Of a stretch of DNA of 64,000 bases, positions 12,657 through 24,672 are shown in pieces. The stretch is from Dolomedes plantarius. Its lineage: Eukaryota; Arthropoda; Arachnida; Araneae; Dolomedidae. Below the pieces are notes generated by a model. It worked only from the letters and a program-made list of their open reading frames with translations, was not told the DNA's origin and did no database searches. Both the position numbers and the translations under genes were made by a program. The first letter of the stretch is position 1, and every line of letters starts with the position of its first letter. The stretch is taken from contig OU015492.1 of assembly GCA_907164885.2 (NCBI GenBank), positions 191,468,039-191,532,038 of the forward strand, read 5' to 3'.

Positions 12657-13702
12657 GACTGCTGCTTACTAACCTTATTGGATTCGCTCATCATGTTAAC
12701 CTATGGAGAAAATGTGTCAAATGATTATCGACTTGGATTTAAAGAGTCTTTTAAAATTGTACTCTGTAATAGAGAAATAAATTTACACCTTGGAACATTA
12801 TTCCTTTTTAAATGCAAATTATATTTTAAAATTATTCGGGGAAAAATCTGGTATAGTGTGTTTTAAGGGAGCAAGGGTCCTTCAATCTCGATCGTCTTTA
12901 ATTTTCAATATTTTACTCTATATACCTCATGAACATAATTAATATTCTTTTCTATTGAATTGAATATACTTAGAATTCACAAATTAGCATTTTGTGGAGG
13001 AATAGGACATGCTTATCAAAATGTTCTTCAAAAATAATAGAATTTTTCAAAAGGCTCCATGCTTATTCATTTTCTTCTGATATCTTTCAAATTTCTCAGC
13101 ATTGTTATGTGAAGTGTTTGTTACAAAACGGTGCATAATTCTTTGAAATCACAAATATTTTTTAAATTTATAGATCATAAAACAAAGTAAAAACATAACA
13201 AAATAAGAGACAGAATAGAAAAAAAATTATTTAAGACGTTAGATTCATATAAAAAAATTAAATGCACATTCATATTTATATATACATACGGTAAACTTAT
13301 AATACAAAATTTAAGAATTTTAATTGATTTATAATGTGCATGGAGCATTTTGAAAAAGTTTTTTTGAAAAACGGGCATGATTCTGCCAAAAATTCCTTAT
13401 TTTGAATTCTAAGGATTTTCAATGTAGTAAAATAGAAAATTAATTATTCTCATTTTGTATATGGAGTTAAAAATTGAAAATTAAAGAAATTCGAATTTGA
13501 AGGTCCCTTGTAACCTTAAACGCTTATAAATTCCTTTGGTTTTTAAATTTATAAAATGAATCCTGTTACAAGGTGCAGAGAAGTTCAGGCTATCTGAAAA
13601 TATTATTTTTCTTTGATTATTAGCATTTATAAATGGTAGACACATTTTTCTATAAGCTTACATTGAGGTGAGCGAATCTAATAGGGTTAGTATATAGCAG
13701 CC
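12657..13702. mobile_element. TIR DNA transposon, copy 1 of family A
   Basis: The ends are inverted repeats: left GACTGCTGCTTACTAACC, right (reverse complement) GGCTGCTATATACTAACC. They continue with ATTSGATTCGCTCA and a GGAGAAAATGTGTC-like inner motif. TAA flanks the left end and TTAA the right, as expected for 3-bp TWA target duplications of the PIF/Harbinger group. The interior is AT-rich and has no transposase, so it is non-autonomous. Frames at 12678-12866 (+) and 13175-13378 (-) have no known motif. A second copy lies at 32673-33128. Confidence 0.75.
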
Positions 13703-13704
13703 TT

Positions 13705-16700
13705 AAATGTTTGTCTTTGTTTCGTCTTAATAAATGTTGTGGCTGTAATCAGATTGCTGTTTCTTCACGAACCCGCGTCAAATAACATTTGGGGTGACGT
13801 CAACTTTGGAGTCTCACACAGGCTTCAATTTTCAACCCAAGCAATTGCAGTCATATCCCTTCAGTCACGATTGCTGATCAGAAGAAAAATATATTACGCT
13901 AGCATGTACAACACTAGAAGGTTCCAATAGGGAAGGAATAACTAGTGCTAGAATGCACCACGACAGGAGAAAATCTTATCTATAGCATGAAATTGTTCGA
14001 AGCCACAATGTTATGCTGTGGGTAAGAAATTGGTGAATCACTGAGACGCCATTTCTGTGTCTTAACATACGTGATAATAGAGTATTGAGTTTTATGGGGT
14101 AAACAAAGAAGTTCCTTCAAGGTTTATTTAAGATATACATATGTTCGACTTTGGGTTTCAAACACGGGTTCGAAACTATAAAAACATAACATTGTTTTAA
14201 TAAAATACGGAATAAAATACGATATTCAGTTGAAAGTAAGGTACCAAAACTAAAGACATGACTCAGGGATTAGAAAAAACTTAAAATATTCACTATAAAT
14301 TACTGAAAATTGAGCGAAATTCACGAAAATTCAGCTATCTCCCTTAAGAACAGAGTATGAAAACGGTTACACAGTAATTCCAGGCAGCAACAAAATACTT
14401 TTTCATATCTTGTCTTACTCCTTTTAACTTGAATTTGTTTTAAAAATTCCAGAACTGAGAATACATTTTAGTTACTTATTCTGAATATTTTAAGGATTTT
14501 CTATTCATAAAATAAGATAAATGAAAGATGTATTTGTTTTAGAAATTCCTGAACTGAGTATACATTTTAGTTACTTATTCTGAATATTTTAAGGACTTTC
14601 TATCCCCAATATAAGATATATCAATTACAGATTGGAATATTTTTGCTTATATATTTCGAGGAGATACCATTAACAAGAAATGCTGGTCCTATTGCAGCGT
14701 CCATCTAAATCTTATCAACTATTTATTATGCGTAGAAATATTACCTCTTAATTGAAAACATTTCTCATTTAATACTCTATTTCTGTAGTCGAAATGTGAT
14801 ACCACATTGAGTTAATTGCTTTATTTCCGCATTTTAAAATATATTGCCCTTGTAACAATAAATTAGAAAGTCTGAAAAGAAAGATAATACTACGAGTAAA
14901 ACCTAACTGTGTTTGAAGTAAATAATGATCTAAAATTTCCGGTTGAAAATTATTTTTTTATTTTCATTGGGTTTTTAACAGTATTCCTCTTTGAGGCTAT
15001 CTCCTCATACAGGAAGAAAATGAGTTTTTTCCGTATGCATGCAGAATATATTTTGCCCTTGTTCACAGATTTTTAGGATTCAGGTTGAACTGGAACATTT
15101 ATAGTAGAGTTGCATTGGATCACTTCCCCAACACTGACTCCACGGGAGCGGTAGACACTCAAAATAAATATTTTACAGTATATATAAATTAAATAATTAT
15201 ATAAAGTATTTAAGTTTTTTATTAGTATTTGAGTAATAATAAAAATTACTTCGCAAGAAAACTATGCATCCGAAATTCTGAATTCGAAAAAGTCTATTTA
15301 ATTTTTAAAAATACCCAAAATTGTTCCCCCAAATCACCGCAAATGAGTGCCTAGAATCATATAATTACATGTAACCAAAAAAACCCGTACATTCTAAAAT
15401 TTTTAAATAAGTACACATAATTTAATAAGTGTTACGGCAAAGAAATATTGATTTTTTACGTCTCTGTGTATAATAGAAGATGTAAATTTTCTAGCTGTTA
15501 ATTAAAAGCAAATATATTTCACAACCATTAAATTTTATTACCATATCAGAGATTTAGATTTAATACTTTTAGACTTTATCATGATAAAGAAATGTATTGT
15601 GATATATTTTATGAAGGAAGTAAATTTCAAGAAAAGGAATTTATGACTTAATTAGCTGAATTATAGTATCTTTAAACCAATGGAAGATAAAATTTGAAAC
15701 CAAAATCACAAGCCTTTTGTTAAAATTTCTTTTTGTTAATTTTAATTAATTGTTGTCTGGCCTGTTATTCGAATAACACGTACAAATGTATCTGTTTAGA
15801 CTAGTTAAATAAACGAGAATTTGCTAAAAACAAAGTTTATTTAAGAAATTAACCATTGTTGCTAAAGGAATAAAAAGTTATTGTGAAATTTTTAAACTAT
15901 TAAACTCTATACAGTACAATGGAATTGAAAAAAAGATTCGCCCCAATTGATTTATTCCTATTTGTTTGGAAAAGGATATATGATTATAGGAAAATTCATG
16001 TGTCAGTTCATCAAAAGAACTTCTCTGTTGTTTTAATGATTAAGAGTTTTATATCCTATACCGTACGGGAATTTGAAGTTCTCTACGATCATTCAGACTG
16101 TATTAAAGAGTATCATATTTTTAGGCTGTACTAAGCCAGTTAACTAGAATAACTAAAATAAAAAAAAATACGTTTCAGACATAGGATATGTTTCTAGTTA
16201 TCAGAGTTCCAGTGTAATATTTACAATGAAAGACAGACTTTTTCTGTACTATTTCAGCTAACCTATCGATGCTAAGTAATGATTGTTATGTCTAAACTTG
16301 GTAAATAGTATAGAAAACGGAAGTCAAATTTTGAAATCTTGCAAGTAACAAGATATGAAATATTTTAATATTTTATCAATACAAATAGATGTAATTTATC
16401 ATTAAAAATATATTAGAAATATTGTCTACTGTTTTTAATTATAAGGTGATAATAGAATACTTCTTTTAATCAAAAAATAATAAATAATGTTTTCCTAGAT
16501 TAAGAATCTCTAATGTGGAGCAATATTACGCGCATCATTATTGTGAGAATATCGCATGGGGGATTCAGATGAAACCTACATGCTCTTAAATCCTTAAAGC
16601 TCCAGTTACAAGGTAATTTCGAGTTTTCGAGAAACATAATTTTTTGCAAATCCCACGAGAACAGGTAGGTCTTCCTTTCTGTCTGACAATAAATTGCGTG

Positions 16701-17390
16701 ATTTGGGGATTTCAATGCAAAGATGAACAATTATACTGAAAGACTTTCCTATATATCTGTAGATATATGGCTGATGTAGAAATTTTGAATGTGGATGGTT
16801 CAAAGACCTTTCCTTTGAGACAAATATCTCATAACACAAAACTCAAATGTTATCATCAATTAAGAAATTAAAATTCTAAATTAGGGCATTTGAAAGACTA
16901 GCAAAACAGTTGATGACAACCAACTAAACAGTTTGTCTGAATAAAACTTGAACTATTTGCTCATGAAAGTACTTAATGAGCGTGCATAGAGAGAGAGAGA
17001 GAGAGAGAAAGTTACAACCCAAATGTCTGTCCCAACTTCTCACTCCTGGATCCCAAAAATCTGTTGTAAAAAATCCATCTTCTGTTGACTTTCCTGACTA
17101 CCACTCCAGAAATAATAACTCTACATTTAGAAACAGAACCACACCTAAAAGAGGATTGTAGTGGCTTTCATTGATAATGATCCTGATGAAATTCTGTTTC
17201 CTAGGTACTAACTAGAAATTATCTGGTACTTTCTTTATTCATTGAGTTAAATTATGTTTCATCTCTATGTGTAATGTATGCAATGGGTCTCAAATGTTAA
17301 GAAGGATGAAGAGTAAAAGTTCAACTGCTTATTTATATGTAATAGGTATATAAATAAGATATATAAAAATGTAGATACATAAATATAGAT
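13705..17390. other. AT-rich DNA, no gene; one ~98-bp duplication
   Basis: A two-copy direct repeat lies at about 14433-14513 and 14531-14611 (anchor ACTGAGAATACATTTTAG / ACTGAGTATACATTTTAG). A (GA)n run is at 16986-17008. Short frames (13739-13930, 15919-16134, 16500-16839) match nothing I know. Confidence 0.55.
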
Positions 17391-17395
17391 ATATA

Positions 17396-17799
17396 CCGTA
17401 AATTCTATAATATAATACGCATTTTTTTTCACATTTAAGTCTGCAAAAATGAGGGTGCGTATTTTACTCGTGTACAAAAAAAACGTATTTTTAAACACTG
17501 AATAAACGACAACCAATAGATGAAATGTATTCTAGTGAAAGTGATTAAGACTGATAATATGACAGTATTGTTTGTTTTGAATTAAAAAATTAAGTTTTTT
17601 TCCTACCGAATTTGACGATTTAATTTTTTAATTATTACAAATTTTATTTCTGTTATTAAGTATTTGTGCACTTTTTAAATAAAATATTGAAAAGTTATGG
17701 GTGTGTATTATAGTCGAATTTTAATTTTTTCCGAAAATTTCGCGCAAAACCAAGCATGCGTATTATACACGTGTGTGTATTATAGTCAAAATTTTACGG
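17396..17799. mobile_element. TA-flanked palindromic MITE
   Basis: The termini CCGTAAATTCTATAATATAA and, inverted, CCGTAAAATTTTGACTATAA are each flanked by TA (17394-17395 and 17800-17801). Subterminal ATAATACGCAT and ATAATACACAC motifs are also inverted. A TA target and a CCGTAAA end fit a Tc1/mariner-pogo type non-autonomous element of about 404 bp. The interior codes for nothing. Confidence 0.8.
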
Positions 17800-17809
17800 T
17801 ACGTAAAAT

Positions 17810-19590
17810 CTTGTAGTACCGTAAAATCTTATAGTTGTATAATCTACAGTAATATTTATTTTTAAATCACACATTGAAAAGTTCATATGCAATAAAGAAA
17901 AGTATGAATTTTAAACAGTGTTTTAAAATTTATTCAACATTTAGAGCAAAAATTTTAGTCATTGGTAATTCTTATCGTCTCTAGAAGTTATACGGGCTTT
18001 ATACAAATAATATTTGCTTCCAGTTCGATGATTTAATACTTGAATAAATCATGGTTTTCACGATTAAACGCGAGTTACTTAAACATCTGCGATATTGCCC
18101 AAACAAATTTAAATGACTTCAATACAATTTTGTATTATCGCAGTGATGTCTAATTTTATTAAGAAACACAGTGTTTAGAAAATATACTTTGCAATCTCTT
18201 AACGATAGTTATCTGCTCAAGTTGTTAATCGAAGTCTAACTTCGATTTCTTTTTTAACAAAATACGAAATTTTTCTTATGAAGGAATTGGTTAATTTTGA
18301 GAAAAAAAAACTTACCCAATGATTTTCAGGAATTTTTAGCTGATATAGGGAATTAGTTGACTTGAAACAAAATTTGAAACTCATATAACATGAAAAAAAC
18401 CATTAATATGAACAACACTAAACACTTTTAAATGTTTAAAAGTATTTCATTTCTCATGTTCTTTTAAATACCTTTGTAATGATACAACACAAAATTCTGC
18501 TCATAATTTATTTTTAATTACAGATTAAATTAAATTAAAAATTGATTGGTACTCATGCCTCAGCACACGCTGTCTCTTTTGTATACAAAAATATTTTTGA
18601 TTCATTTATTATTTTAAGGATTCATCGAACGATTTGTTTAAGTAATTGATAAATTAAAGAAATTTCATGGGGAAAATTCGAAACCGGAATAATAATAACA
18701 ATGAAATCTCTAAAATACATATGATAGTGAAAAGGAAGTTTTTCTATTTAAAACAAAATTTCAAATATGTTTAAAGTTCAAAATAAGTATTGAATTAAAA
18801 GAAAAGTTCAGCTGCAGACAGAAATATGATGACCCTTGGAAAAGAAATATGACAGCGTTTCTCAGACATTCCACCTTGACTGTTTTGAGATATTTAAATG
18901 GAATCCTTTGAAAAAATCCCTTGCGCTTTAATGGAAGGTTACGTGAAGGTCGCAAAGAATAAATGATAGAGTCTTTTAACTTGAATGCCCACACTTGCAG
19001 AAAAGTGGGTCAGAATTTCAGTAAGGAATAGAAACTGAAATCGATTCGCAACAGCTTTTCCACGTGATTAGTTTTAGGTTTTCCATAAGACTTATTTAAT
19101 AAAAGTTTCCATTCTGTTTAAGATTATTTATGTCAAAGAATATTTGATGTGAAATTTAAGATATAAATTATTAAAGATGATAAGATATAAATTATTAAAG
19201 ATAAAAGTTTCAATAAACATATCACAAATCATCCCTAACTTTGGAGGTACATAAGTTACCTCAATGATTTTACCGCTATTATTATATGTTGGTGGAATAG
19301 ACTTACCCAGCGAGGGCCTAAGTCGATATCTAGGCATTAAAATATATATTACTCAGAGAAACATACCTTTTTTTTAGCCTAGGCATTGCGCTTTAGTTTA
19401 ATTTTTTGCATATAAAGTTTATGCACTTTCATCCAATCGGGTTTCCAATTTTTCTTCAACTTCCTAGGAATTTTAAAGTTTGAGCGTTCTGATTCGTTTG
19501 GCATTTATGGCTGAAACTTACCAATAAATTCTCCCACTTTGAACCAAAGAAATCTAACTATTAAGTAGTTGTTATGTTTTCGATCACGCT
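17810..19590. other. AT-rich DNA, no gene seen
   Basis: Only short frames (18761-18994 -, 19128-19337 -) without known motifs. A small tandem pair GATATAAATTATTAAAGAT lies at about 19159-19201. Confidence 0.55.
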
Positions 19591-19602
19591 TATGTTACAA
19601 AC

Positions 19603-19948
19603 GGGCTCGAAGTGGCCTTGCGCTAACGTGTCGGCTTTCGGTGCCGAGGGTGCTCGGTTCGAATCCCGTCGCGTGCAATTAAATATCTCCGTGTCTAGGT
19701 TGGATATGGGCACGTTAAATCCGTAGACCGGAAAGCCCCTCTATGAAGGCCAGTGAGGGTGAAAGAGAGTACGATCGCCCCCAGATGTCACTCCTGGGGT
19801 CGCTCGCTCAAAATTCAGGTACCAACTACCTAAGACGGACTCCGACCCCTGTGGTGCTAATTAAAACCGGAGCCGCACACTTCAGCCTAAAGCCTATACG
19901 GACCTGGTCTGGAATTTCCAACCAGGAGGCATAAGAAACCACAACAAC
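19603..19948 (+). mobile_element. tRNA-derived SINE, full length
   Basis: The tRNA-like head has a good B box, GGTTCGAATCC, at about 19652-19662 and an A-box-like TGGCCTTGCGC. The body carries TGGTGCTAATT and TTCAGCCTAAAGCCTATA motifs shared with the other SINEs here. It ends in an (ACAAC)-type tail. The flanks ATGTTACAAAC (19592-19602) and ATGCTACAAAC (19949-19959) are an 11-bp target duplication with one mismatch. The acceptor stem does not pair, so this is not a functional tRNA gene. Confidence 0.9.
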
Positions 19949-20056
19949 ATGCTACAAACTCCAGTACAGGGGAAATAGAAACTCATGGAATTAACAAGCT
20001 TCACCTTTACTTTTCTTTCGTTTTTTCATTGCTAACAGATCATGTTGCAAACAACA

Positions 20057-20098
20057 GACGTTGCAAACAACAGATCTCTGTATGTTGTTTGCAACGTC
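20057..20098. repeat. 16-bp perfect hairpin
   Basis: GACGTTGCAAACAACA at 20057-20072 is exactly inverted at 20083-20098 with a 10-base loop. Part of the left arm (GTTGCAAACAACA) is also directly repeated just upstream at 20044-20056. Confidence 0.8.
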
Positions 20099-20142
20099 CA
20101 ACGTCTCTTATAATTATGAAGTATTTGTATTATGTAAAGACT

Positions 20143-20212
20143 AGCTGAAAACGCGCACTTCGCTACGGAGTACATTCAAATTAAATACAACGGTCAAAGT
20201 ATGCAATTAATG

Positions 20213-20250
<38 letters not shown>

Positions 20251-20946
20251 AATACGACGATCAATGTATACAATTGATGTAAAAAACCCAAAAAGATATA
20301 TTTATAAAAAAGTCAAGGGATATTTTTATAGACAAAATAATGTAGAAGAAAATATTCAAATTAAATCTAATTGGATATACTAAAGAATATAGTACAGTCA
20401 ATATAGTACAGTTTGAGAAACATAACTTTTACTTTATTTTATTATTTTTTTGGATAATGTCCAATCGTCTGCCGCATTATCAAAAAAAAAATTTTTTTTT
20501 ATCTATTTAGTTGTTATGCACGTGACGATAAATTTATTTAAAGTACAAGAAAAAGAAATCACGTGATCAGCACTTAATAAATTAAATTCCAAAAATTAAT
20601 CTTTAAAAATTCACCAAAAATGAGAAAATGGAGGTAAAGATTGGAAAAATATCTCATTTTAAAGGAATTTTTATTATCTTTCTCGTAATATAAATTTTGT
20701 AACCCCCAGATTATTATTTTAAATGCAAATTTAAAAAAGTTACTAAAACAGCTTAAAAATCCAATTTAAAAAATCTAAGAAGTATTTTTCAAAAATCTTT
20801 CTTAGTGCACCCCTACACTATAAGAAGCATCGCCATGCAAATTTTCAGCCCTTTAGGTCCAGCTGTATGGTCTGTGCGTTGTATGTCAGTCAGTGAGTCA
20901 GTCAGGGAGTCAGTCAGTTACGGAACTGTTTTATATATATAGATTA
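20143..20946. mobile_element. Unclassified ACTAG...TATATATAGATT repeat
   Basis: The block opens with ACTAGCTGAAAACGCGCACT and closes with a GTCAGTCAG-rich stretch and TTTTATATATATAGATT. I associate these end signatures with common arthropod interspersed repeats whose class I cannot name. It contains a (TA)n run at 20214-20247 and AT-rich filler. No coding frame is present. Confidence 0.45.
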
Positions 20947-20949
20947 TTG

Positions 20950-21300
20950 TCCTTTGAGTGACTTTCAAGTGCTACTTATTTTTCAGACATATACTTCAAC
21001 GGTCTAGAATCATTGACCGGCAAGACTCTGCAAGAAAAAGTGAATTGCACGATGACGGAACAGTAATATTGGTTTAGAAACTAACCTAAACCCTTTTGTA
21101 TTCTTTTTAATTCATATAAAATTGCAAATATAAATATTTCTTTTGCTGATCGTTGATAAACAGCTTCTTAAAATTCAAACTAAAAAATATGAATCGCCAC
21201 TAGTTATGAACTAAGCAGAATTTTCAAGCGGAGCTTCGTGATAGGACATCAGTAAAAATGTTGTTTCCCTATTTCAATCACGGATGTTTAGTAATATTTC
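20950..21300. other. No gene seen
   Basis: AT-rich spacer between two repeats. Nothing recognised. Confidence 0.5.
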
Positions 21301-21989
21301 CTATGGTGCCCGGTATAAGGGGCACCATAACAGTGATCAAAAACAGTGATTTAAATATACCAAGTTATTGGCTCTTATACCAATCACAGAACAAAAATTT
21401 CGACTTGAGTCTTTTGTACAAAGAAATGTACTTTTGTATACAAAATTGATAGACTTACTCCTTTTATACAAGTCAAATAATTTTAAGTTTTTTTATCAAT
21501 ACTAATAAATATCTAATAATTACAAGATAAATAGAACTTTTTATATACCACGTTTTTAAATTTTCTGTTGAATCATATAAACTAGACAATTATATGCATT
21601 AATAAAAACTTTAAAAAATTTTTCATGAATTATCCCATCAACTTGAAGGAAAATTAAGTTAATTGGAAGTTAACATGCGTTTAACTTTTCGTTCCCGTCC
21701 CGGCTGATAGATGGCTGCACCAGTCTACAAAACAAATTTAACTGAAAATTCATTTAATTCCGCTTAAAGATGGCTAAAAGTATTAAATTAATGCATTGTC
21801 ATTGTGTTCTGAGCTATTCTAACAGTTATAAATGTCTAGCTAGTCGGGAAGTTAGTTAAAAATCGATTGCAAGATTTGTACGGGACAAACACACACACAA
21901 ACAAACAAACAAACAAGAAAGTGAGTAGGCAAAAACATGGTAGAAATCACTTTTTTTTGTCTTAAGCCCTTTATACGGAGCACCATAGA
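21301..21989. mobile_element. TIR repeat of family B, copy 1
   Basis: The left end CTATGGTGCCCGGTATAAGG is inverted at the right end (reverse complement CTATGGTGCTCCGTATAAAG). The body (about 21480-21960) reappears in reverse orientation at 53285-53760, with shared landmarks AATCGATTTTTAACTAAC, GCAAGATTTGTACGGG-type and AACTTGATGGGATAATTC (read on one strand or the other). There is no coding content. The left end also folds on itself (TATGGTGCCC ... GGGCACCATA, 21302-21329). The target duplication is not clear. Confidence 0.65.
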
Positions 21990-22724
21990 TTTGCATTAGG
22001 GAACTGCCGATCAAGACAATTACTCATAATACTTCCCAGGCGCAATAAAAGCCATGATTATTAGTTTGAAACTTGTTGCCACTCTAAATTTTTATAGGGA
22101 ATTTAAGGAAGCTGAGTACTCCTGTTTAGTAATAAATAATCCAACAGAGATAGATAAAAATAATACTAAAATAGACAAAAAACAAACAGAAATCAAGCAC
22201 TCTGGGCATCCCCGCACCAACGGCAAGATTCTGTATAAGTGCCGGAACTGAACCATAAAGCAACATAGAGGTAACCGACAGGTCTCGTCATCAGGGAGCC
22301 TAACCATGTCAGTTACCTGAAGGGGAACTTTCTGAATAGGATGCACGTAAGCCCAAAAGACATCCCAAGGCCCCGAGTCCCCCAAAGAAGCAATTTATTC
22401 AAGAAGAAAATGAAAAGACAAACACAACTTACAGTATGGGCTCAACGCACCTTACATGCAAGATATTTAAGACATGCAAGATACATGCAATACCTTACAT
22501 GCAAGATATGTAAAATATTTAAGTTTTATGCAAATTATATTTGTTTTCTCAGTTGGGGATTTCATTCGGTACCTATTCTCCAAAACGTAACAATGAATTC
22601 AAATTACACTTGTTTTTCGTTTACATCCCATCTCGCATCGAGTTTTTTGTTTAATATTTCTCGCTACGGAAAATATTCTTCTAAAAATTTGATTAATGCG
22701 TTCCTTTTTCTGTTAGGAAGAATT
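21990..22724. other. No gene supported
   Basis: Contains a mildly GC-richer stretch (22190-22390) open in overlapping 97- and 135-codon frames with no known motif. Short direct repeats of ACATGCAAGATA lie at about 22450-22510. This may be an unrecognised SINE body. Confidence 0.4.
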
Positions 22725-22737
22725 ACATATCTTAGAC

Positions 22738-23769
22738 GGGCGCGGTAGCCCAGCGGGCCAGTGATCTGAACGTCCCTGGTCTGATGCTCGTTGCTGCAAA
22801 TCCACCGCCGTGTTCACTAATGGTGGCCGGGGCAAGTAAAATAGGTCGTGGCTGCAATGTCCTCCAAGTTCTCAAATTTACCTCTGGAGGTCAAGTGTTC
22901 CGGTCCCGTCACTTTACGAGGGTCCGGGACACATTTTGAAATTTTTTTTATTTATTGAGTTAAAATTTTGAATTTTTTTGTAATGGTTAACCATACAATT
23001 TATAAACAAAATCACATCATAGAACTTCTCAAAATTTTTTTAAAAATTTAAAAATTTAAAATTTTTAATAAAAGTGGGGTAATTTAAAATCGTTATAACT
23101 CGAAATATTATTTGTCGAATTTCAAAATTTTTTCATTTAATTAAACAAAAATATTTAAGTTTTAACTTTGATTCACCATTTTTTAAAATATCAATTTTTA
23201 AAAAAATTAAAAATATTTAGATTAAAAATTACGAAAAAAATTATGTAACTTATATTTAAAAAATCATATTTTCAAAAGTAAATATTTTTTCAAATTTGCT
23301 GAATCAAAATTAAAGTAAAATAGTTGAAAAAGACATGTCACAAGTTTCAACTGTTTATCTGTAACGGTTCTTGACTTATAACAATTTAAAGACGAGAAAT
23401 GGAGAAAAAACCCATCATACAGAAAAACGCACTTACAGGTTTAAACAAAGATTGGCTACTATTAAAATGTTGCAAAAAAGTAATAATTTCTCCTGTTCTA
23501 ATTGAGATAGAAACATGATTTAAACGTCATTTTAAGCGCAAAAGAATACAAAATTTTTTAATGCAATAAAATTTTTTTCGAAAATTCGAAATATTTTGTG
23601 TCCTGGACCCCCTTTACTCGGTTCAAAATTACGGGACCGGTCATTTAGCCAAGTCGGACTCCGTCCCTTGTGGTGCTAATTCAAAACATGAACCGCCCCT
23701 TTCAGCCCTATAGCCTATTAGGACATGGTGAATTGAACCTCCAACCTGGGAGCATTAGCAACAACAATA
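22738..23769 (+). mobile_element. tRNA-derived SINE split by an insertion
   Basis: The two parts, 22738-22916 and 23613-23769, join to match the uninterrupted SINE at 51301-51631 (CCAGCGGGCCAGT head, ATAGGTCGTGGCTGCAATGT, TGGTGCTAATTC, GCATTAGCAACAA tail). The target duplication ACATATCTTAGAC (22725-22737) versus ACATACCTTAGAC (23770-23782) is 13 bp with one mismatch. The 696 bp in the middle are a later DNA transposon. Confidence 0.9.
22917..23612. mobile_element. 696-bp TIR element nested in a SINE
   Basis: The left end CGAGGGTCCGGGACACATTT and the inverted right end GGGGGTCCAGGACACAAAAT form short imperfect TIRs. TTTA occurs on both sides (22913-22916, 23613-23616), and the homologous empty site at 51301-51631 lacks the insert, so the borders are secure. 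The interior is extremely AT-rich and has no coding frame. The family is unassigned; a 3-4-bp target duplication would suit a PIF/Harbinger-like or related group. Confidence 0.85.
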
Positions 23770-23784
23770 ACATACCTTAGACAA

Positions 23785-24190
23785 ATAATCTAGTGGTCGT
23801 CTAAATTTATATTTACCTGAATTCTTACAATTTAAAAAACAAATTGTCTGTTTTTCAATGGAGATAACCTCCGTGTTACTTCGAAAAATATTGTTTCACG
23901 GGTCACTTTCCATTTAAATGCTTCCAAAAGTATTTCGCATAAGTGGATATTTCATTAAATAAAACATGGCCATTAAAGAGAGGCGTTTAAAATCCCTTAG
24001 AAAAATTTTATGCGCCTTAAAAGTTTAATAAACATAATTTTAAAGCGTTTAAACAATGCACTTGGCACAAGTTCAACAATATAGAATAAATCCAAGCTAC
24101 ACCCGAACTAATAAAAAGTCATTTCACAAATAACTTTTATCTTCCGGCCCAAACTTAAACTATAAAATTATGTTTCTTAAGTTCAGTAAA
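23785..24190. other. No gene seen
   Basis: AT-rich sequence between the split SINE and the promoter-like island. Nothing recognised. Confidence 0.5.
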
Positions 24191-24194
24191 CTTC

Positions 24195-24470
24195 AGCGAG
24201 TTGTATAATCTTTTCAACCATCCCGCCGCCGACCGACCCCAGTAGTTCCTCAGTGTCATCCGAATAACGATTCCTTCAATCACTGCATACGTGACGTAGG
24301 CTGACGTCACGGACAAAATCCTTAGGCATTGGTCGATTGTCAACCGCTGTGTTTGAAACGAGTTACCATAGTAACCATCGACTTTCTAACACACAGCAGT
24401 TGCAATTTTAGGCGCGGGAGGGGCCTTAAGTTTGAGCGACCTTGAAATAACTGTCCTCTTTCCAATGGGT
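24195..24470. promoter_or_regulatory. Promoter-like island with CRE and RFX X-box
   Basis: A locally CpG- and GC-rich patch in AT-rich DNA. It holds a perfect cAMP-response element TGACGTCA (24302-24309), a nearby ACGTGACGT (24289-24297), an RFX X-box GTTACCATAGTAAC (24362-24375), an inverted CCAAT box (ATTGG, 24328-24332) and a direct CCAAT box (24462-24466). The last merges into ATGGGTAAGG, a start codon followed by a splice-donor-like GTAAGG at 24469. X-boxes of this type drive ciliary and other RFX targets in animals. Which gene is served is unknown: a 62-codon frame (24155-24343, -) starts 20 bp from the X-box but has no known motif. It could also be chance clustering inside an old repeat. 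Confidence 0.45.
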
Positions 24471-24672
24471 AAGGAAAGTTATTGGTCAGTGGCGGGAAGC
24501 CAAATTCCACCTAATACTGCAATTTGTAAGGGAATTCGAAGCAGGGTATCCCGCCATGTGATCAGCAAATTTAAAATGGGAGAAGCGAATGGGAGTATTA
24601 GCAAATAGCGATCTTGCAGAGGAATAGTGAAATTTACTTGTATAGTCATAAAAGCAGGGCATACTAATAATA

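Noticed and set aside
16976..17161. 61-codon frame starting with Arg-Glu repeats
   Set aside because: The N-terminal half is a (GA)n microsatellite translation.
22092..22748. Overlapping 97- and 135-codon frames on opposite strands
   Set aside because: Neither has a known motif. The second runs into the SINE at 22738, so its end is not genic.
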